Of a stretch of DNA of 64,000 nt, positions 7,775-16,987 are shown in pieces. The translations under genes and the position numbers were made by a program. This DNA comes from Haloprofundus halobius (lineage in GTDB: Archaea; Halobacteriota; Halobacteria; Halobacteriales; Haloferacaceae): positions 1,798,001 to 1,862,000 of the forward strand of contig NZ_CP083666.1 in NCBI RefSeq assembly GCF_020097835.1, in the 5' to 3' direction. Positions within the stretch are counted from its first letter, which is position 1; each line of letters begins with the position of its first letter. The notes under the pieces are model-generated. The model was not told where the DNA came from, made no database searches, and saw only the letters and a program-made list of their open reading frames with translations.

Positions 7775-8839
7775 TCAGAGATACGGCGCGAGACCGAGCG
7801 CCTGCACGAGCGAGACGCCCGCCAAGAGCGACCCAACGAGGTAGCCGCCTATCGCGCCGCCGTTCAAAAGCGGGAGGCCGGCGTGGGCGCGGCCCTTCGC
7901 GACGGCCCACATCAACACGCCAAGACCGAGGAACGTCCCGACCATCGCCGCGAGCGCGGGGAGGTTCAACGCCGGAATCGGGGCGAACCCGAACGTCGCC
8001 GCGGGCGAGAAGAACGCTGCACTGGCGACGAGCACGGTCGGCATCACTGCGTCGCCGAGACCGATGAAGAACGCGTCGCGTCCGGCGTCGGCCTCGTCCG
8101 CTTCCGCTTTGCCGTCATCGTCCGCGAGGGCCGCTGTCTCTGCACCGTTCTCGCTTTCGCCGCCCGCTCCGTTCTCGCTGTCGGTTCCCTCCTCATCCTC
8201 GTGGACGTCGCTCGCGCCCGAGAAGTCGTCCTCCAGAAGCGAGTACGACAGCGACAGCGGGATGACCAGCACGACCGGCACCCGCAGATCCATCACGCCC
8301 TCGGCGAGGCTGAGCATGTGCTCGGTGCCGTAGACGCTGATGGCGTCGTAGACGGCCAAGACGGCGAGGAGGACGATAGCCGGGAGAACGCCGAAACTGA
8401 TGCCGAACAGTCCCGCGGCACCAGCGCCCATCAACACGCCCGCGGTGTCGACGACGTACCACTCCGGGTAGACGTAGAGCGCCAGCGAGACGCCTGCCGC
8501 GAGCGCCAGCGTCAGGAGGTCGAGGGAGCCCGCGCCCGTCCGGACGACGAGCGTCGGCGGGACGACGGCGCTGAACACGTACCACGCGAGCATGCCGCTG
8601 CTGAGGAGGACGAGCGCGCGGACGGTCCACGCCGCGTCGTAGCGGAAGGCCAGAAGCATCCCGGCGGTGGCGACGAGAATCGCGCCGATGTAGACGAAGC
8701 TGTTCGTCGGGTCCGAGGGGTTCTCCACGGCCTGATAGCCCGCCGTGTCGAACGTCGGGACGAGCGCGAGCGCCCCGAGTTGGACGAGGAGGAAGATGAA
8801 CGCGGCCAGGGCGGTGCCGCGGTGCATGCGAGGGTCCAT
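7775..8839 (-). CDS. Presenilin/signal peptide peptidase-like aspartyl protease
   Basis: 354 aa with about nine hydrophobic segments. The two intramembrane catalytic aspartates are visible: YD at residues 164-165 (AVYDAISVYGTE) and GLGD at 260-263 (FFIGLGDAVMP). A PAL-like motif (LPLLNGGAIGGYL) lies near the C-terminus. An acidic, poorly conserved loop (residues ~205-255) separates the catalytic helices, as in archaeal PSH proteins. The family cleaves transmembrane segments, including signal peptide remnants; the substrate here is unknown. The start may be residue 5 (also Met). Confidence 0.88.
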   Translation of the reverse strand: MDPRMHRGTALAAFIFLLVQLGALALVPTFDTAGYQAVENPSDPTNSFVYIGAILVATAGMLLAFRYDAAWTVRALVLLSSGMLAWYVFSAVVPPTLVVRTGAGSLDLLTLALAAGVSLALYVYPEWYVVDTAGVLMGAGAAGLFGISFGVLPAIVLLAVLAVYDAISVYGTEHMLSLAEGVMDLRVPVVLVIPLSLSYSLLEDDFSGASDVHEDEEGTDSENGAGGESENGAETAALADDDGKAEADEADAGRDAFFIGLGDAVMPTVLVASAAFFSPAATFGFAPIPALNLPALAAMVGTFLGLGVLMWAVAKGRAHAGLPLLNGGAIGGYLVGSLLAGVSLVQALGLAPYL

Positions 8840-8926
8840 CGACGACCGGTTAGCGCGCGGACGGTTTGGTGGTTCCGCTTGGCGGCGAGCGGGGGGACGG
8901 CCGGAGGTGAGCGAACGAGAGCGACC

Positions 8927-9154
8927 TCACCGCGCGTACAGTTTCGTGCCGACCATCGACGGGAGCTTCGAGCGGTCTTTCGGCGTCACGGCGACGTAGG
9001 GCGCGTCGACCGGTCCGAACACGTCGACGATGCGGCCCGCAGACGAGAGACTCTCGTCGACGACGCTCGTGCCGATTCGGGGGTCCTCGTCGCCCTCCCA
9101 GCGGACGATGGCGAGGCCTTGTGCCGTCCGGGAGACGGTGCCGACTCGCTGCAT
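8927..9154 (-). CDS. gar1: H/ACA RNP component Gar1-like protein
   Basis: 75 aa, small beta-barrel. [18 protein letters not shown], then VDESLSSAGRIVDVFGPVDAPYVAV, is the Gar1 core without the Gly/Arg tails of eukaryotes. In archaea it partners Cbf5, Nop10 and L7Ae in guide-directed rRNA pseudouridylation. Its ATG shares one base with the srp19 stop (TGATG), so the two RNA-protein genes are co-transcribed, a pairing I recall in other haloarchaea. Confidence 0.88.
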   Translation of the reverse strand: MQRVGTVSRTAQGLAIVRWEGDEDPRIGTSVVDESLSSAGRIVDVFGPVDAPYVAVTPKDRSKLPSMVGTKLYAR

Positions 9155-9432
9155 CAGTCGCGGAGGATGCCGACGTACGCGGCGACGGCTTGCACGAGGT
9201 CGTTCTTGGTGGCGTCGTCGGCTCCCTGTACGAGCACGCAGCCGCGGGTCTCGTACTCGCGGGAGTACGTCTTGTCACGCTCGATTATCGCGTCGTAGCC
9301 GACCTGCTGGACGGCTTTCGCGATCTCGTCGACCGTGGGCTCTTCGACGGCGGCCTTCAACGGGACGCGTCGCCCCTCCGAGCGAGTCTTCCCGGCGTCG
9401 AGATAGGCGGGCCAGATGACGTTTTCGACCAT
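9154..9432 (-). CDS. srp19: Signal recognition particle 19 kDa protein
   Basis: 92 aa. [37 protein letters not shown] is the SRP19 RNA-binding core. It binds helices 6/8 of 7S RNA and promotes SRP54 assembly for co-translational targeting. Length fits archaeal SRP19 (~90 aa). It forms an operon with gar1. Confidence 0.93.
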   Translation of the reverse strand: MVENVIWPAYLDAGKTRSEGRRVPLKAAVEEPTVDEIAKAVQQVGYDAIIERDKTYSREYETRGCVLVQGADDATKNDLVQAVAAYVGILRD

Positions 9433-9536
9433 GGTCGGAGTGTACGCCGCGGGAAAAAGACGGTTGTGGTCGCGTTTCGTGAGTCGTCGGTCACACTCCG
9501 ACGGTCGACGCTCGACGGCCGGTGGTCGGCGGTCAG

Positions 9537-10754
9537 CTACGAGCGCCGTGCCGCCAGCGCCGCCACGACGAGCGCGGCGACGGCGGCGGTGACGCCGAAG
9601 CCGGGAGTAGTCGTCCCGGTGGTCTCGGCGTCGGTCGCCCCGTCGTCACCGTCGGTCGACTCGGTCGTCTCCGCGGCCTCGGTGTCGGTCGTCGACGCCG
9701 ACGAGTCGTTCTCGGCGTTGGCGTCCGCACTCGCGTTCGACGTCGCGTTCGCCTGCACCTCCGAGCGGTCGACGAACGCCGCATCGGCGTCGGGGTGGAA
9801 GCCCTCGGTCATGTTCCGCACCGCGTAGACGACGCTGCGTGGTGCGGGCTGGTTGAGGTAGTTCTGGTCGACGACGACGTACCGCTCGTCCTCACCGGCG
9901 GCGGTGCTGGCGTACGGTTCGGTCGTCACGTAGCGCTCGCCGTCGGCCTCCGTCTGGACGAGCAGTATCTCGGGGTTCGCCTCGACGACGACCTCGTCGC
10001 TCACCTGCGGGTAGCCGCTCAGCCCCCGCTCGGCGGCGACGTTCGAGCCGCCGGAGGCGTTGATCATCGCGCTGATGAACGTGTCGCTGCCGGCGACGTA
10101 GCCGCCGCCGAGCGGGTAGAGCACCGAGGGTCGCTCGGCGTCGGCGGTCGCGTTCTCGGCGGCGTCGACGTTCCGAGTCATCCACGCGTTCGCCTCGGCC
10201 GCGCCCTCGCAGTTGCCGGTGAGTTGGCCGGTGAGCGTCGTCTTCTCGCGGACGTCCTCGACGGTCTTCGCCTCCGGCATGTAGAACACGGTCAGCCCGG
10301 AGTCGCGGAGCGACTCGACGGTCTCGACGGGCGTCGCGTTCGGCGCGAGCACGAGATCGGGGTTCGTGCCGACGACCTTCTCGTTGTTCACGCCGAAACC
10401 GGACGCTGAGACGTTCGTCCGGTTCTCCGCGCCGTCGAGGTAGAACGCGAACTGCGAGACGCCGACGACCTGCTCTTCGCCGCCGATCTCCCACATCGTC
10501 TGGGCGGCGCTCGGGTTGAGCGTCGTCACGCGCTCGGGTCGTTCTTCGACAGTCACTTCGGTCCCCGTCGCGTCGGTCGCGGAGAACGGGAACGAACAGT
10601 CGGCCTGCATCGCCGGGGATGCGCCGAGCTCGGCGGTACCGGCATCTGCGGCACCCACTCCGGCCGGCGTCGGCGCTGCCGCCCCTGCCGTCGCGGGCGC
10701 GACGAGCGAGAGGACGACGAGCGCCGTGAGAATCGTAGATACTGTCTGTCGCAT
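9537..10754 (-). CDS. btuF: Cobalamin-type ABC transporter substrate-binding protein, PGF-CTERM
   Basis: 405 aa. A Sec-type signal (residues 1-26, ending AGAAA) is followed by a periplasmic-binding-protein III domain (~55-325: [27 protein letters not shown], then [23 protein letters not shown]). Next come a Thr/Asp/Glu-rich spacer and a C-terminal PGF motif, hydrophobic helix and Arg-Arg tail. That tripartite end is the archaeosortase A signal, so the protein is probably trimmed and lipid-anchored outside the membrane. It is divergent from btuC across 63 bp. Substrate specificity (B12 versus siderophore) cannot be settled from sequence; B12 is favoured by the BtuCD neighbours. Confidence 0.85.
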   Translation of the reverse strand: MRQTVSTILTALVVLSLVAPATAGAAAPTPAGVGAADAGTAELGASPAMQADCSFPFSATDATGTEVTVEERPERVTTLNPSAAQTMWEIGGEEQVVGVSQFAFYLDGAENRTNVSASGFGVNNEKVVGTNPDLVLAPNATPVETVESLRDSGLTVFYMPEAKTVEDVREKTTLTGQLTGNCEGAAEANAWMTRNVDAAENATADAERPSVLYPLGGGYVAGSDTFISAMINASGGSNVAAERGLSGYPQVSDEVVVEANPEILLVQTEADGERYVTTEPYASTAAGEDERYVVVDQNYLNQPAPRSVVYAVRNMTEGFHPDADAAFVDRSEVQANATSNASADANAENDSSASTTDTEAAETTESTDGDDGATDAETTGTTTPGFGVTAAVAALVVAALAARRS

Positions 10755-10817
10755 CGTACCCCAACGGAGTCACCAATCCAATAAGTATTTGCCTACTGCA
10801 AGCAGGCTTTCGTACAG
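10755..10817. promoter_or_regulatory. btuF/btuC divergent promoter with dyad
   Basis: A 63-bp shared region. AATACTTATT (minus strand, ~10780-10789) sits ~30 bp before btuF and could serve as its TATA box. The dyad GCCTACTGCAAGCAGGC (10791-10807, GCCT-x-CTGC/GCAG-x-AGGC-like) lies between this box and btuC, well placed for a repressor acting on both genes. There is no room for a cobalamin riboswitch. Confidence 0.4.
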
Positions 10818-11912
10818 ATGAGAATCGCGACACGCGCGGGCGTCTGGTCGACCGCCCTGCTCGGCGCTCTCGTCGGCGTCGTGCTCGTCAGCGCCGGTGT
10901 CGGCCCGGTCGCTATCGAACCGCTGACCGTCGCGAAAGCGACGCTCAACGCGCTCGCGGTCCCCTCGTCGCTCTCGCTCGGGCAGTCGACGGTCGTGGGC
11001 GTCGCGCTTCCGACGCCCACGGTGGGGTTCTCGCACCCGTTCTCCTTCACCGTCGAGGAGACCCACCAAGTCATCGTGACGACGATTCGGCTCCCGCGCA
11101 TCCTCCTGGGGGCCGTCGTCGGCTTCGCGCTGGCGACGGCGGGCGTCGTCATGCAGGGGTTCTTCCGGAACCCGATGGCCGACCCTTCCATCATCGGCGT
11201 CTCCTCCGGCGCGGCCGTCGGCGCCGTCGCCTCCCTCGTCGTGCCCTTCGCGCTCCCGTTCGGCCTCGGTCTACAGGGGGCGGCGTTTCTCGGCGCGCTC
11301 CTCACCGCCTTCGGCGTCTACCTCATCGCCAGCGAGAACGGGAAAACGCCCGTCGCTACCCTCCTCCTCGCGGGCGTCGCGGTCCAGACGTTTTTAGGAG
11401 CCGTTATCTCCTTCATGCTCCTGCACAGCGGCGAGAGCCTCCGACAGGTCGTCTACTGGCTGATGGGCCACCTCGACAACGCCTCGTGGGGCGACGTGGG
11501 CGTCGCGGCGCTCGTCGTCCCGCCGCTGTTTCTCGTACTGCTCGCCTACGGCCGCGACCTGAACGTCCTCCTCTTGGGCGAGGAGGACGCCCACAGTCTC
11601 GGCATCGAAGTCGAGCGCACAAAGCGCGTGCTGCTGGCGGTGTCGAGTCTCGTCACGGCCGCGGCCGTCGCCGTCTCGGGGGTTATCGGCTTCGTCGGCC
11701 TCATCGTCCCGCACGTGATGCGCCTCGTCGTCGGTCCGGACCACCGCATCCTGCTGCCGACGAGCGCGCTCGCGGGCGCGGCGTTCCTCGTCGCCACCGA
11801 CACGCTCGCGCGCTCTGGCACGGCGGAACTGCCGGTCGGAGTCGTCACCGCGGCGCTGGGCGCGCCCTTTTTTCTCTACCTGCTTCGGACCCAGGAGGTG
11901 CGCTCGCTGTGA
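10818..11912 (+). CDS. btuC: Cobalamin-type ABC transporter permease
   Basis: 364 aa, FecCD/BtuC family with ~10 transmembrane helices. Typical motifs include [31 protein letters not shown]-like sequence near residue 95 and [19 protein letters not shown]-like sequence near residue 290. It forms the membrane channel with BtuD and receives substrate from BtuF. Its stop overlaps the GTG of btuD (GTGA at 11909-11912). Confidence 0.92.
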   Translation: MRIATRAGVWSTALLGALVGVVLVSAGVGPVAIEPLTVAKATLNALAVPSSLSLGQSTVVGVALPTPTVGFSHPFSFTVEETHQVIVTTIRLPRILLGAVVGFALATAGVVMQGFFRNPMADPSIIGVSSGAAVGAVASLVVPFALPFGLGLQGAAFLGALLTAFGVYLIASENGKTPVATLLLAGVAVQTFLGAVISFMLLHSGESLRQVVYWLMGHLDNASWGDVGVAALVVPPLFLVLLAYGRDLNVLLLGEEDAHSLGIEVERTKRVLLAVSSLVTAAAVAVSGVIGFVGLIVPHVMRLVVGPDHRILLPTSALAGAAFLVATDTLARSGTAELPVGVVTAALGAPFFLYLLRTQEVRSL

Positions 11913-13255
11913 GCGACCCCGATAGGGAACCGGGTATCGCCATCCGCGTCGACGACCTGGCGGTCGAACTCGGCGGCGTCTCCATCCTCGACGGCGTGGA
12001 CGCGACGGTCGAACGCGGGACGTTCGTCGGTCTCGTGGGACCGAACGGCGCGGGGAAGACGACGCTGTTGCGCGCGCTCTCGGGATTACTTCGCCCCGCC
12101 CGAGGCTCGCTCGTCGTCGACGGCGTCCCCATCGAGGGCCGGTCGTCGAAGGAGGTGAGCCGACTCGTCGCGACCGTTCCACAGGACACCTCGCTGTCGT
12201 TCGAGTTCGACGTGCGCGAGACGGTCGCGATGGGGCGCTCGCCGCACCTCGGGCGGTTCGAGCGGTTCGGCCCCGAGGACGAACGCGCCGTCGACGACGC
12301 GATGGCCCGGACGGAGATCGCCCAGTTCGCCGACCGCTCGGTGACGGCGGTCAGCGGCGGCGAGCGCCAGCGAGTCCTGCTGGCGCGGGCGCTCGCGCAG
12401 GACGCGCCCGTGCTCCTGCTCGACGAACCGACCGCGAGCCTCGACATCAACCACCAGGTGCGGACGCTCGAACTCGTCCGCGACCTCGTCGCCGGTGGGA
12501 AGACCGTCGTCGCGGCCATCCACGACCTCAACCTCGCCGCGCACTACTGCGACGAGTTGCTCCTCCTCGGCGACGGCCGCGTGTTGGCCGCTGGCGAGCC
12601 GCGGTCGGTGCTCACCGAGGCGAACCTGGAGACGGCGTTCGGCGCGAACGCGGTCGTCTCCCGGCACCCGGTGACGGGCTCTGTGTACGTGACCGCGCTC
12701 CCCGACGACCACCGGCGAGGCCGCGGCGACCGCGAGGGCCGAGTCCACGTCGTCGGCGGCGGCGGCAGCGCCGCTCGACTGCTCTACCTGCTCAGCGCCG
12801 CGGGCTACGACGTGTCGGTCGGCGCGCTCAACGAAGGCGACTCGGACACGGAGACGGCACGCAGTCTGGGATTGGACGCGGTGACCGTGCCGCCCTTTGC
12901 GGCCGTCGACGACGAGACGCGGGCAGTCGTCGAAAAACGGGTGATGGAGGCCGACGTGACCGTCGTCGCCGACGTGGAAGTCGGCGAGGGTAACCGAGCG
13001 AACCTCGAGGCCGCCCGCGCGGCGTCGGCGCTCGTCGTCGTCGAGGAACGCCCGTTCTCGGAGCGGAACTACGCCGGTCCAGCGGTCGCCGAGACGTACG
13101 CCGACCTCCGCGAGCGGGCGACGGTGGTCTCGCCGAGTCGCGTCGTCGGCGCGGTGGACGCCGCCGTGAGTGGGTCAGAGTCGCCTCAGTCGTCCCGACC
13201 GTCGGCGTCGTCCGACTCGCCCCCGCCGTCTCGCTCCTCCGACCAGCGGTCGTAG
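11909..13255 (+). CDS. btuD: Cobalamin-type ABC transporter ATPase with C-terminal extension
   Basis: 448 aa from a GTG start that overlaps btuC by 4 bp. Residues ~10-245 are a complete ABC ATPase: Walker [11 protein letters not shown]-loop VPQDTS, signature VSGGERQRV, Walker [12 protein letters not shown] and switch His (AAIHDLN). After residue ~275 a second, non-ABC domain of ~150 aa ([20 protein letters not shown]..., later [18 protein letters not shown]) looks Rossmann-like. Its role is unknown. The Ser/Pro-rich tail overlaps the convergent gene at 13186 by 70 bp. Confidence 0.9.
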   Translation: MSDPDREPGIAIRVDDLAVELGGVSILDGVDATVERGTFVGLVGPNGAGKTTLLRALSGLLRPARGSLVVDGVPIEGRSSKEVSRLVATVPQDTSLSFEFDVRETVAMGRSPHLGRFERFGPEDERAVDDAMARTEIAQFADRSVTAVSGGERQRVLLARALAQDAPVLLLDEPTASLDINHQVRTLELVRDLVAGGKTVVAAIHDLNLAAHYCDELLLLGDGRVLAAGEPRSVLTEANLETAFGANAVVSRHPVTGSVYVTALPDDHRRGRGDREGRVHVVGGGGSAARLLYLLSAAGYDVSVGALNEGDSDTETARSLGLDAVTVPPFAAVDDETRAVVEKRVMEADVTVVADVEVGEGNRANLEAARAASALVVVEERPFSERNYAGPAVAETYADLRERATVVSPSRVVGAVDAAVSGSESPQSSRPSASSDSPPPSRSSDQRS

Positions 13256-13506
13256 AGCGCGTCGCCGACAACGGACCCCACGACGCCCGGCAGGAGAAAC
13301 AGCGACCCGACGAAGACGGCGACGATGCTGAACCACCGCGACAGCGGGTCCGTCGGCGGCCACAGCAGCGGAATCCACCGGACGACGAACTCCCAGAAGA
13401 CGGCGACGAGCAGAAACGAGAGGACGGTCGTACAGCCGAGGCGGACGGCGAGGCGTCTCGGGGACGGACCCGGTCGCGGTTCGGGGAACTCGAACTCGTC
13501 GGCCAC
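13186..13506 (-). CDS. Small membrane protein, haloarchaeal, unknown function
   Basis: 106 aa from the GTG at 13506. I prefer this start because a TATA-like GTTATAT (minus strand, ~13527-13535) lies ~25 bp upstream, which would put the longer ATG (13554) before the promoter. Two hydrophobic segments (TTVLSFLLVAVFWEFVVRWI and FSIVAVFVGSLFLLPGVVGS) frame an acidic tail. No recognised domain. Its 3' end overlaps the btuD 3' end antisense. Confidence 0.68.
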   Translation of the reverse strand: MADEFEFPEPRPGPSPRRLAVRLGCTTVLSFLLVAVFWEFVVRWIPLLWPPTDPLSRWFSIVAVFVGSLFLLPGVVGSVVGDALYDRWSEERDGGGESDDADGRDD

Positions 13507-13627
13507 GGTCGGCGTTCGTGCGCCACGGATATAACCGACACGCGGTGCGCGCACCGCGAGAGAACCCCCACGACGCGCGAAGCGTCAGCCTTACTCGCTA
13601 CCGGGGCGTCGCTCTCGACAGACAGAC

Positions 13628-14716
13628 ATGACGGTTCCCTGCGTACGCGTGCCCGCCGCCGCGGGCGAGGAGACCCGACGGGCGCTCGTCGAGGCGGGCG
13701 TCGTCGACCACGGTCACGACATCGTCGCCGCCGACGGCGTCCTCTACATCCCCGTGACCGACCCCGCGGACGTCCCTGCCGACTACGAGGTGGTCGACCA
13801 CGACGTCCCTGCCCGGCGGCCGCAGCGGACGCCCGCGGACATCTTGGGCTCCGAGCCGTCCTACGAGCGACTCGGCGACGTGGTCATCCTCGACGAGGAC
13901 GACCCCGAGCGCGCTCGCGAGATCGCCGACGCGGTGATGGAGTCGGACGTGCGCGCAAGGACGGTGGTCAACCGCGCCTCGAAGATACGGGGCGAACTCC
14001 GCGTGCGCGACTGGGAGGTGCTCCGCGGAGATGGCACCGAGACGGTCCACCGCGAGTACGGCTACGAGTTCCTCCTCGACATCTCGACCGTCTACTTCTC
14101 GCCGCGGCTGGCGACCGAGCGCCACCGCGTCGTCGAACAGGTCGAGGCGGGCGAGCACGTCTTCGACATGTTCGCCGGAGTGGGGCCGTTCGCGATTCCC
14201 TGCGCGGGAGAAGGCGCGGACGTCGTCGCCGTCGACCTGAACGAAGCTGCCGTCAAGTATCTCCGCGAGAACGCGCGTCGAAACAGTGTCGAGGAGCGAC
14301 TCACCGCGATTCACGGCGACGCCCGCGACGTCGGTGCGGGTTCGTCGCGAGTAGCGAGGGACGCGGAGCGCCCCTCGGACCGTGCGAGCGGGCCTTCGGC
14401 CCGCGAGCAGACGAAGCGAAGCGACGGTGCGACCGACGGAGACCGCGACTACAAGAACTGGGCCGACCGCATCGTGATGAACCTCCCGCACAGCGCCGAC
14501 GAATTTCTGGATACGGCCGTCGCTGTCGCGGGCGACGACTGCGTGATTCACTACTACGACATCCAGCACGAAGACGACCCGTTCGGCCCCGGCGAGCGGG
14601 CGATTCGCGCCGCCGCGGAACCGGGGTACGAGGTGAGCGTAGAGAACGAGCGCGTCGTCCGGTCGTACGCGCCCCACGAGTACAACGTCTGTCTCGACGT
14701 TCGGCTGTCACGGTAA
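13628..14716 (+). CDS. trm5: tRNA (guanine-37 N1)-methyltransferase Trm5
   Basis: 362 aa. Methylates G37 of tRNAs using SAM. Visible: the D1/D2 N-terminal region, YGYEFLLDISTVYFSPRL, SAM motif I DMFAGVGPFAIPCA, acidic motif VVAVDLNEAA, and the NLPHSADEFL catalytic motif. Between these last two, about 40 residues rich in Arg/Ser/Asp (~238-278) form an insertion absent from typical Trm5. The corresponding DNA (about 14337-14447) resembles intergenic repeat sequence. Apart from that the protein is full length. tRNA-Thr lies 118 bp downstream. Confidence 0.9.
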   Translation: MTVPCVRVPAAAGEETRRALVEAGVVDHGHDIVAADGVLYIPVTDPADVPADYEVVDHDVPARRPQRTPADILGSEPSYERLGDVVILDEDDPERAREIADAVMESDVRARTVVNRASKIRGELRVRDWEVLRGDGTETVHREYGYEFLLDISTVYFSPRLATERHRVVEQVEAGEHVFDMFAGVGPFAIPCAGEGADVVAVDLNEAAVKYLRENARRNSVEERLTAIHGDARDVGAGSSRVARDAERPSDRASGPSAREQTKRSDGATDGDRDYKNWADRIVMNLPHSADEFLDTAVAVAGDDCVIHYYDIQHEDDPFGPGERAIRAAAEPGYEVSVENERVVRSYAPHEYNVCLDVRLSR

Positions 14717-14834
14717 GCGCTCGCGGTCGCCGGGAGTGGCCGTGTCTCGGTTCGGCACGCGGCATCTCGTTTCGGAACCCTTATTGGCCCGATGGCGGTA
14801 CGTTCGAGTGCGCAAACGACGCGCGACGACACGC

Positions 14835-14907
14835 GCCGGTGTAGCTCAGCTGGCAGAGCGATTCCTTCGTAAGGAATAGGCCGAGGGTTCAAATCCCTCC
14901 ACCGGCT
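14835..14907 (+). tRNA. tRNA-Thr (anticodon CGT)
   Basis: 73-nt cloverleaf. Acceptor GCCGGTG pairs with CACCGGC. D arm GCTC...GAGC. Anticodon stem ATTCC/GGAAT with loop TTCGTAA gives anticodon CGT (Thr, codon ACG). T arm GAGGG-TTCAAAT-CCCTC. No intron and no encoded CCA. A short T-rich run (TCTTTCT) follows and may terminate transcription. Confidence 0.96.
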
Positions 14908-15362
14908 CTTTCTGCGACGAACTCCGCGAGGAGCGGAGCGTGCCGCGGAGTGTCCCAAACCGGGAACTGTAGTCTCTCCGTCTGTCAGAGTTTCCTCCCG
15001 AGAGCTCTCCGTTCGAGTAGATCTCACCGAGGGTTTTGCTGTTAACGTGGGATGGCGACCGTCAAAAGAAGTCTGTCCGTGTGCCTACTACGGGGCAGAC
15101 CCCTTTCTCGGAGTCGCCACCTATGAGACAATGGCCGGACTATAAGCACTTATCGGATACGTTAAAAGTCAATCTGTAATTCGGTACGAACGGCGTGTCT
15201 CTCCTGAGGTCAACGCGGTTCGAGACACTTTCCGGGTCTCGTCACCGAGTGAATCGGCAATTCACGAGGTCTGCGGGCGCAATTCGCCCGATTACGGCTG
15301 GTGTGTTCGTCGCTAACGTGGCCACCAGGCAATTTATTACCCCCTAAACGATACAATCTTAT
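14908..15362. other. Gene-free stretch with a short direct repeat
   Basis: No ORF with haloarchaeal codon character. GTGCCTACTACGGG at 15081-15094 is repeated exactly at 15363-15376, where it forms the first codons of the HalOD1 gene. A TTTATTA box near 15333 precedes that gene. Otherwise I see only AT-richer spacer. Confidence 0.45.
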
Positions 15363-15713
15363 GTGCCTACTACGGGTAAAATTCCACAACAAATCACGTC
15401 GCCTGGTATCAGCGTCCCGACATACGCGGTAGACATAGCAGAAACGATGGCCGGTGAGGACACTTCTACGGCTATCATCATGTCAATTGCGGCCATCGAA
15501 GGACGCGACCCGCTCGACCTCGACCCGATGTTCGACGATATCGAGACCGATTCGCTGAACATGCTGTTCAACTCCCCGTCGAACAATCTGTACGTCGAAT
15601 TCACCACGAACGGATGGAGCGTGCAACTACACGGCTCGGGCGAGGCCATTTTCGAGCGTCAGGTCTCGCTGTCTGAGGCGTCCGAGTCGAACTCCAAGAA
15701 ATCGACCGCGTAA
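15363..15713 (+). CDS. HalOD1 output-domain protein
   Basis: 116 aa from a GTG start. A TATA-like TTTATTA ~25-30 bp upstream supports it, and the overlapping ATG at 15361 is out of frame. The core (STAIIMSIAAIEGRDPLDLD, then IETDSLNMLF, then YVEFTTNGWSVQLHGSGEAIF) fits HalOD1. The C-terminus is Ser/Lys-rich. Function unknown. The gene stands alone between a tRNA and a gene-poor stretch. Confidence 0.72.
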   Translation: MPTTGKIPQQITSPGISVPTYAVDIAETMAGEDTSTAIIMSIAAIEGRDPLDLDPMFDDIETDSLNMLFNSPSNNLYVEFTTNGWSVQLHGSGEAIFERQVSLSEASESNSKKSTA

Positions 15714-15773
15714 CAGCGCCGCTGACGAGTTCGTTTCGGTACCCGAACGAGTAGCTCTCGACTCGAAAAGCGG

Positions 15774-15971
15774 TCAGTCAGGTGGCTTCCGTTGCGGTTT
15801 TCGGTCTCTTCGTCGGGCATCGACTAACCGCTGGAGCCACGCGACCTGTTCGTCGCTGATTCCCTCTTCGACTCTGGTTTGTGGGGGGGTTCCGAGCTTG
15901 AGTTCTTCACTCGGTCGTCGAGAGTGCCTTTTCGTGCGACTTGGTTCTTGATGAGGTGTGGCCGCAGTCAT
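15774..15971 (-). CDS. Possible small protein, unknown
   Basis: 65 codons, basic N-terminal half, then VEEGISDEQVAWLQRLVDARRRD, a plausible amphipathic helix. An AT-rich TTTATTTT (minus strand, ~15996-16003) lies ~26 bp upstream of the start, compatible with a leaderless promoter. The overall composition (many Arg, few acidic residues) is unusual for a haloarchaeal protein, so it may be non-coding. Confidence 0.28.
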   Translation of the reverse strand: MTAATPHQEPSRTKRHSRRPSEELKLGTPPQTRVEEGISDEQVAWLQRLVDARRRDRKPQRKPPD

Positions 15972-16690
15972 CCATGCCTTTATACTCTAGTCATAGAAAA
16001 TAAACCTTGTCCAGGCGAGAACAGATGTAACCGGTTCTCGTCGTCGAACCGGTCGAGTAGACGTTTCAGTCTGGTTTGGCAGGCCTCCAGCGAACCCGGC
16101 ACCAATCGAAGAGAGATATTCTCCCGTCGCTTCCGACCGCCACCGTCCTCTACGTCGTCTTCTGGCTCAACGTCGTCGTGTTCGTCCCGCAGATAGGCCA
16201 CTTCCGTCGGCTCCGGAGTACGTCCTCCAGCCGCCGTTCGTCGCCTTGCTCGTCGGTTCGCTGGCGGTTCTCGGTCGTTCGATGGTACGAGACATCCACA
16301 GAGAGCGGTAGGCAACCGCGCTCACGGACGTGACACTCGGACGCGACTCGGTACGACGGCTGTCACTCCAGAGGGTTCTCTCCCTGTCGTGGTTCTCGAC
16401 GTTGCGACGACGGTAACCGGAGTTTTCGGCGTTGCACCGAGGGCGACAGGAGTCGTGACGACACCTTCTGGATCTGACGGTCGCCGCGACAGAGTCGGCC
16501 GACCGCACGTCGTCAGTCAAAGATGTTACACAGATTACAATACTTATCGTTGCTGAAAGGTGCGAACAACTATTTGCCGAGTCGTGGCCCGTTATCGTGG
16601 GTGGCGGCGCAGGCGACTCACCTCTGCCGGAAGGGGGATTATCCGTCAAGTGAACACCGTTTGGCGTCGCTAACCCTGCCTCTGACAACC

Positions 16691-16717
16691 AACGAGGGTT
16701 CGTCTCTCACCCTCGTT
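16691..16717. repeat. Perfect 9-bp inverted repeat
   Basis: AACGAGGGT (16691-16699) and ACCCTCGTT (16709-16717) with a 9-nt spacer. Could be a terminator-like or RNA hairpin; no adjacent gene explains it. Confidence 0.55.
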
Positions 16718-16889
16718 CGTCCGTCATTCTCTGGATGTATAACCACTCACCCTAATCGCTTCGCCTCTCGCCCTCGTTCGCGACCGTCGGTACGCGACGA
16801 GAGGTTCCAGGAGAACGCCGGTCGGAGCGGCCCGTGATTCGTTTCCGAATCGACTCGAAAGCGCACGCTCGAAGTTTCTCGGACGCAAT

Positions 16890-16987
16890 CGGGGCCGGGA
16901 GGGGCCCCGTAGGTTGACACACCAGGGCAATCTGAGGGGGAGACAGATTGCTCGTCGAGCACCGCCTGAGTCCGTGCAAGAACCTAC
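16890..16987. ncRNA. Candidate structured RNA (strand unknown)
   Basis: The sequence folds into nested helices: hairpin CGGGGCC/GGCCCCG (16890-16896 with 16903-16909). Next, a closing stem GTAGGTT/AACCTAC (16909-16915 with 16981-16987; its first G is shared with the previous helix) encloses two hairpins, GCAATCTG/CAGATTGC (16927-16934 with 16944-16951) and GCAC/GTGC (16959-16962 with 16974-16977). This is a three-way-junction layout. No coding potential is evident and no family is recognised. Confidence 0.35.

Noticed and set aside
10755-10817. Cobalamin riboswitch before btuF/btuC
   Set aside because: The gap is only 63 bp and lacks the conserved B12-box; a protein operator is more plausible.
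14554-15027. 157-codon minus-strand ORF across the tRNA-Thr gene
   Set aside because: Its WRDLNPRP-like segment is the antisense of the tRNA, a well-known annotation artefact; the rest is the reverse of trm5.
15980-16315. 111-codon minus-strand ORF
   Set aside because: No clear promoter or domain and mixed codon character in all frames; not supported as a gene.
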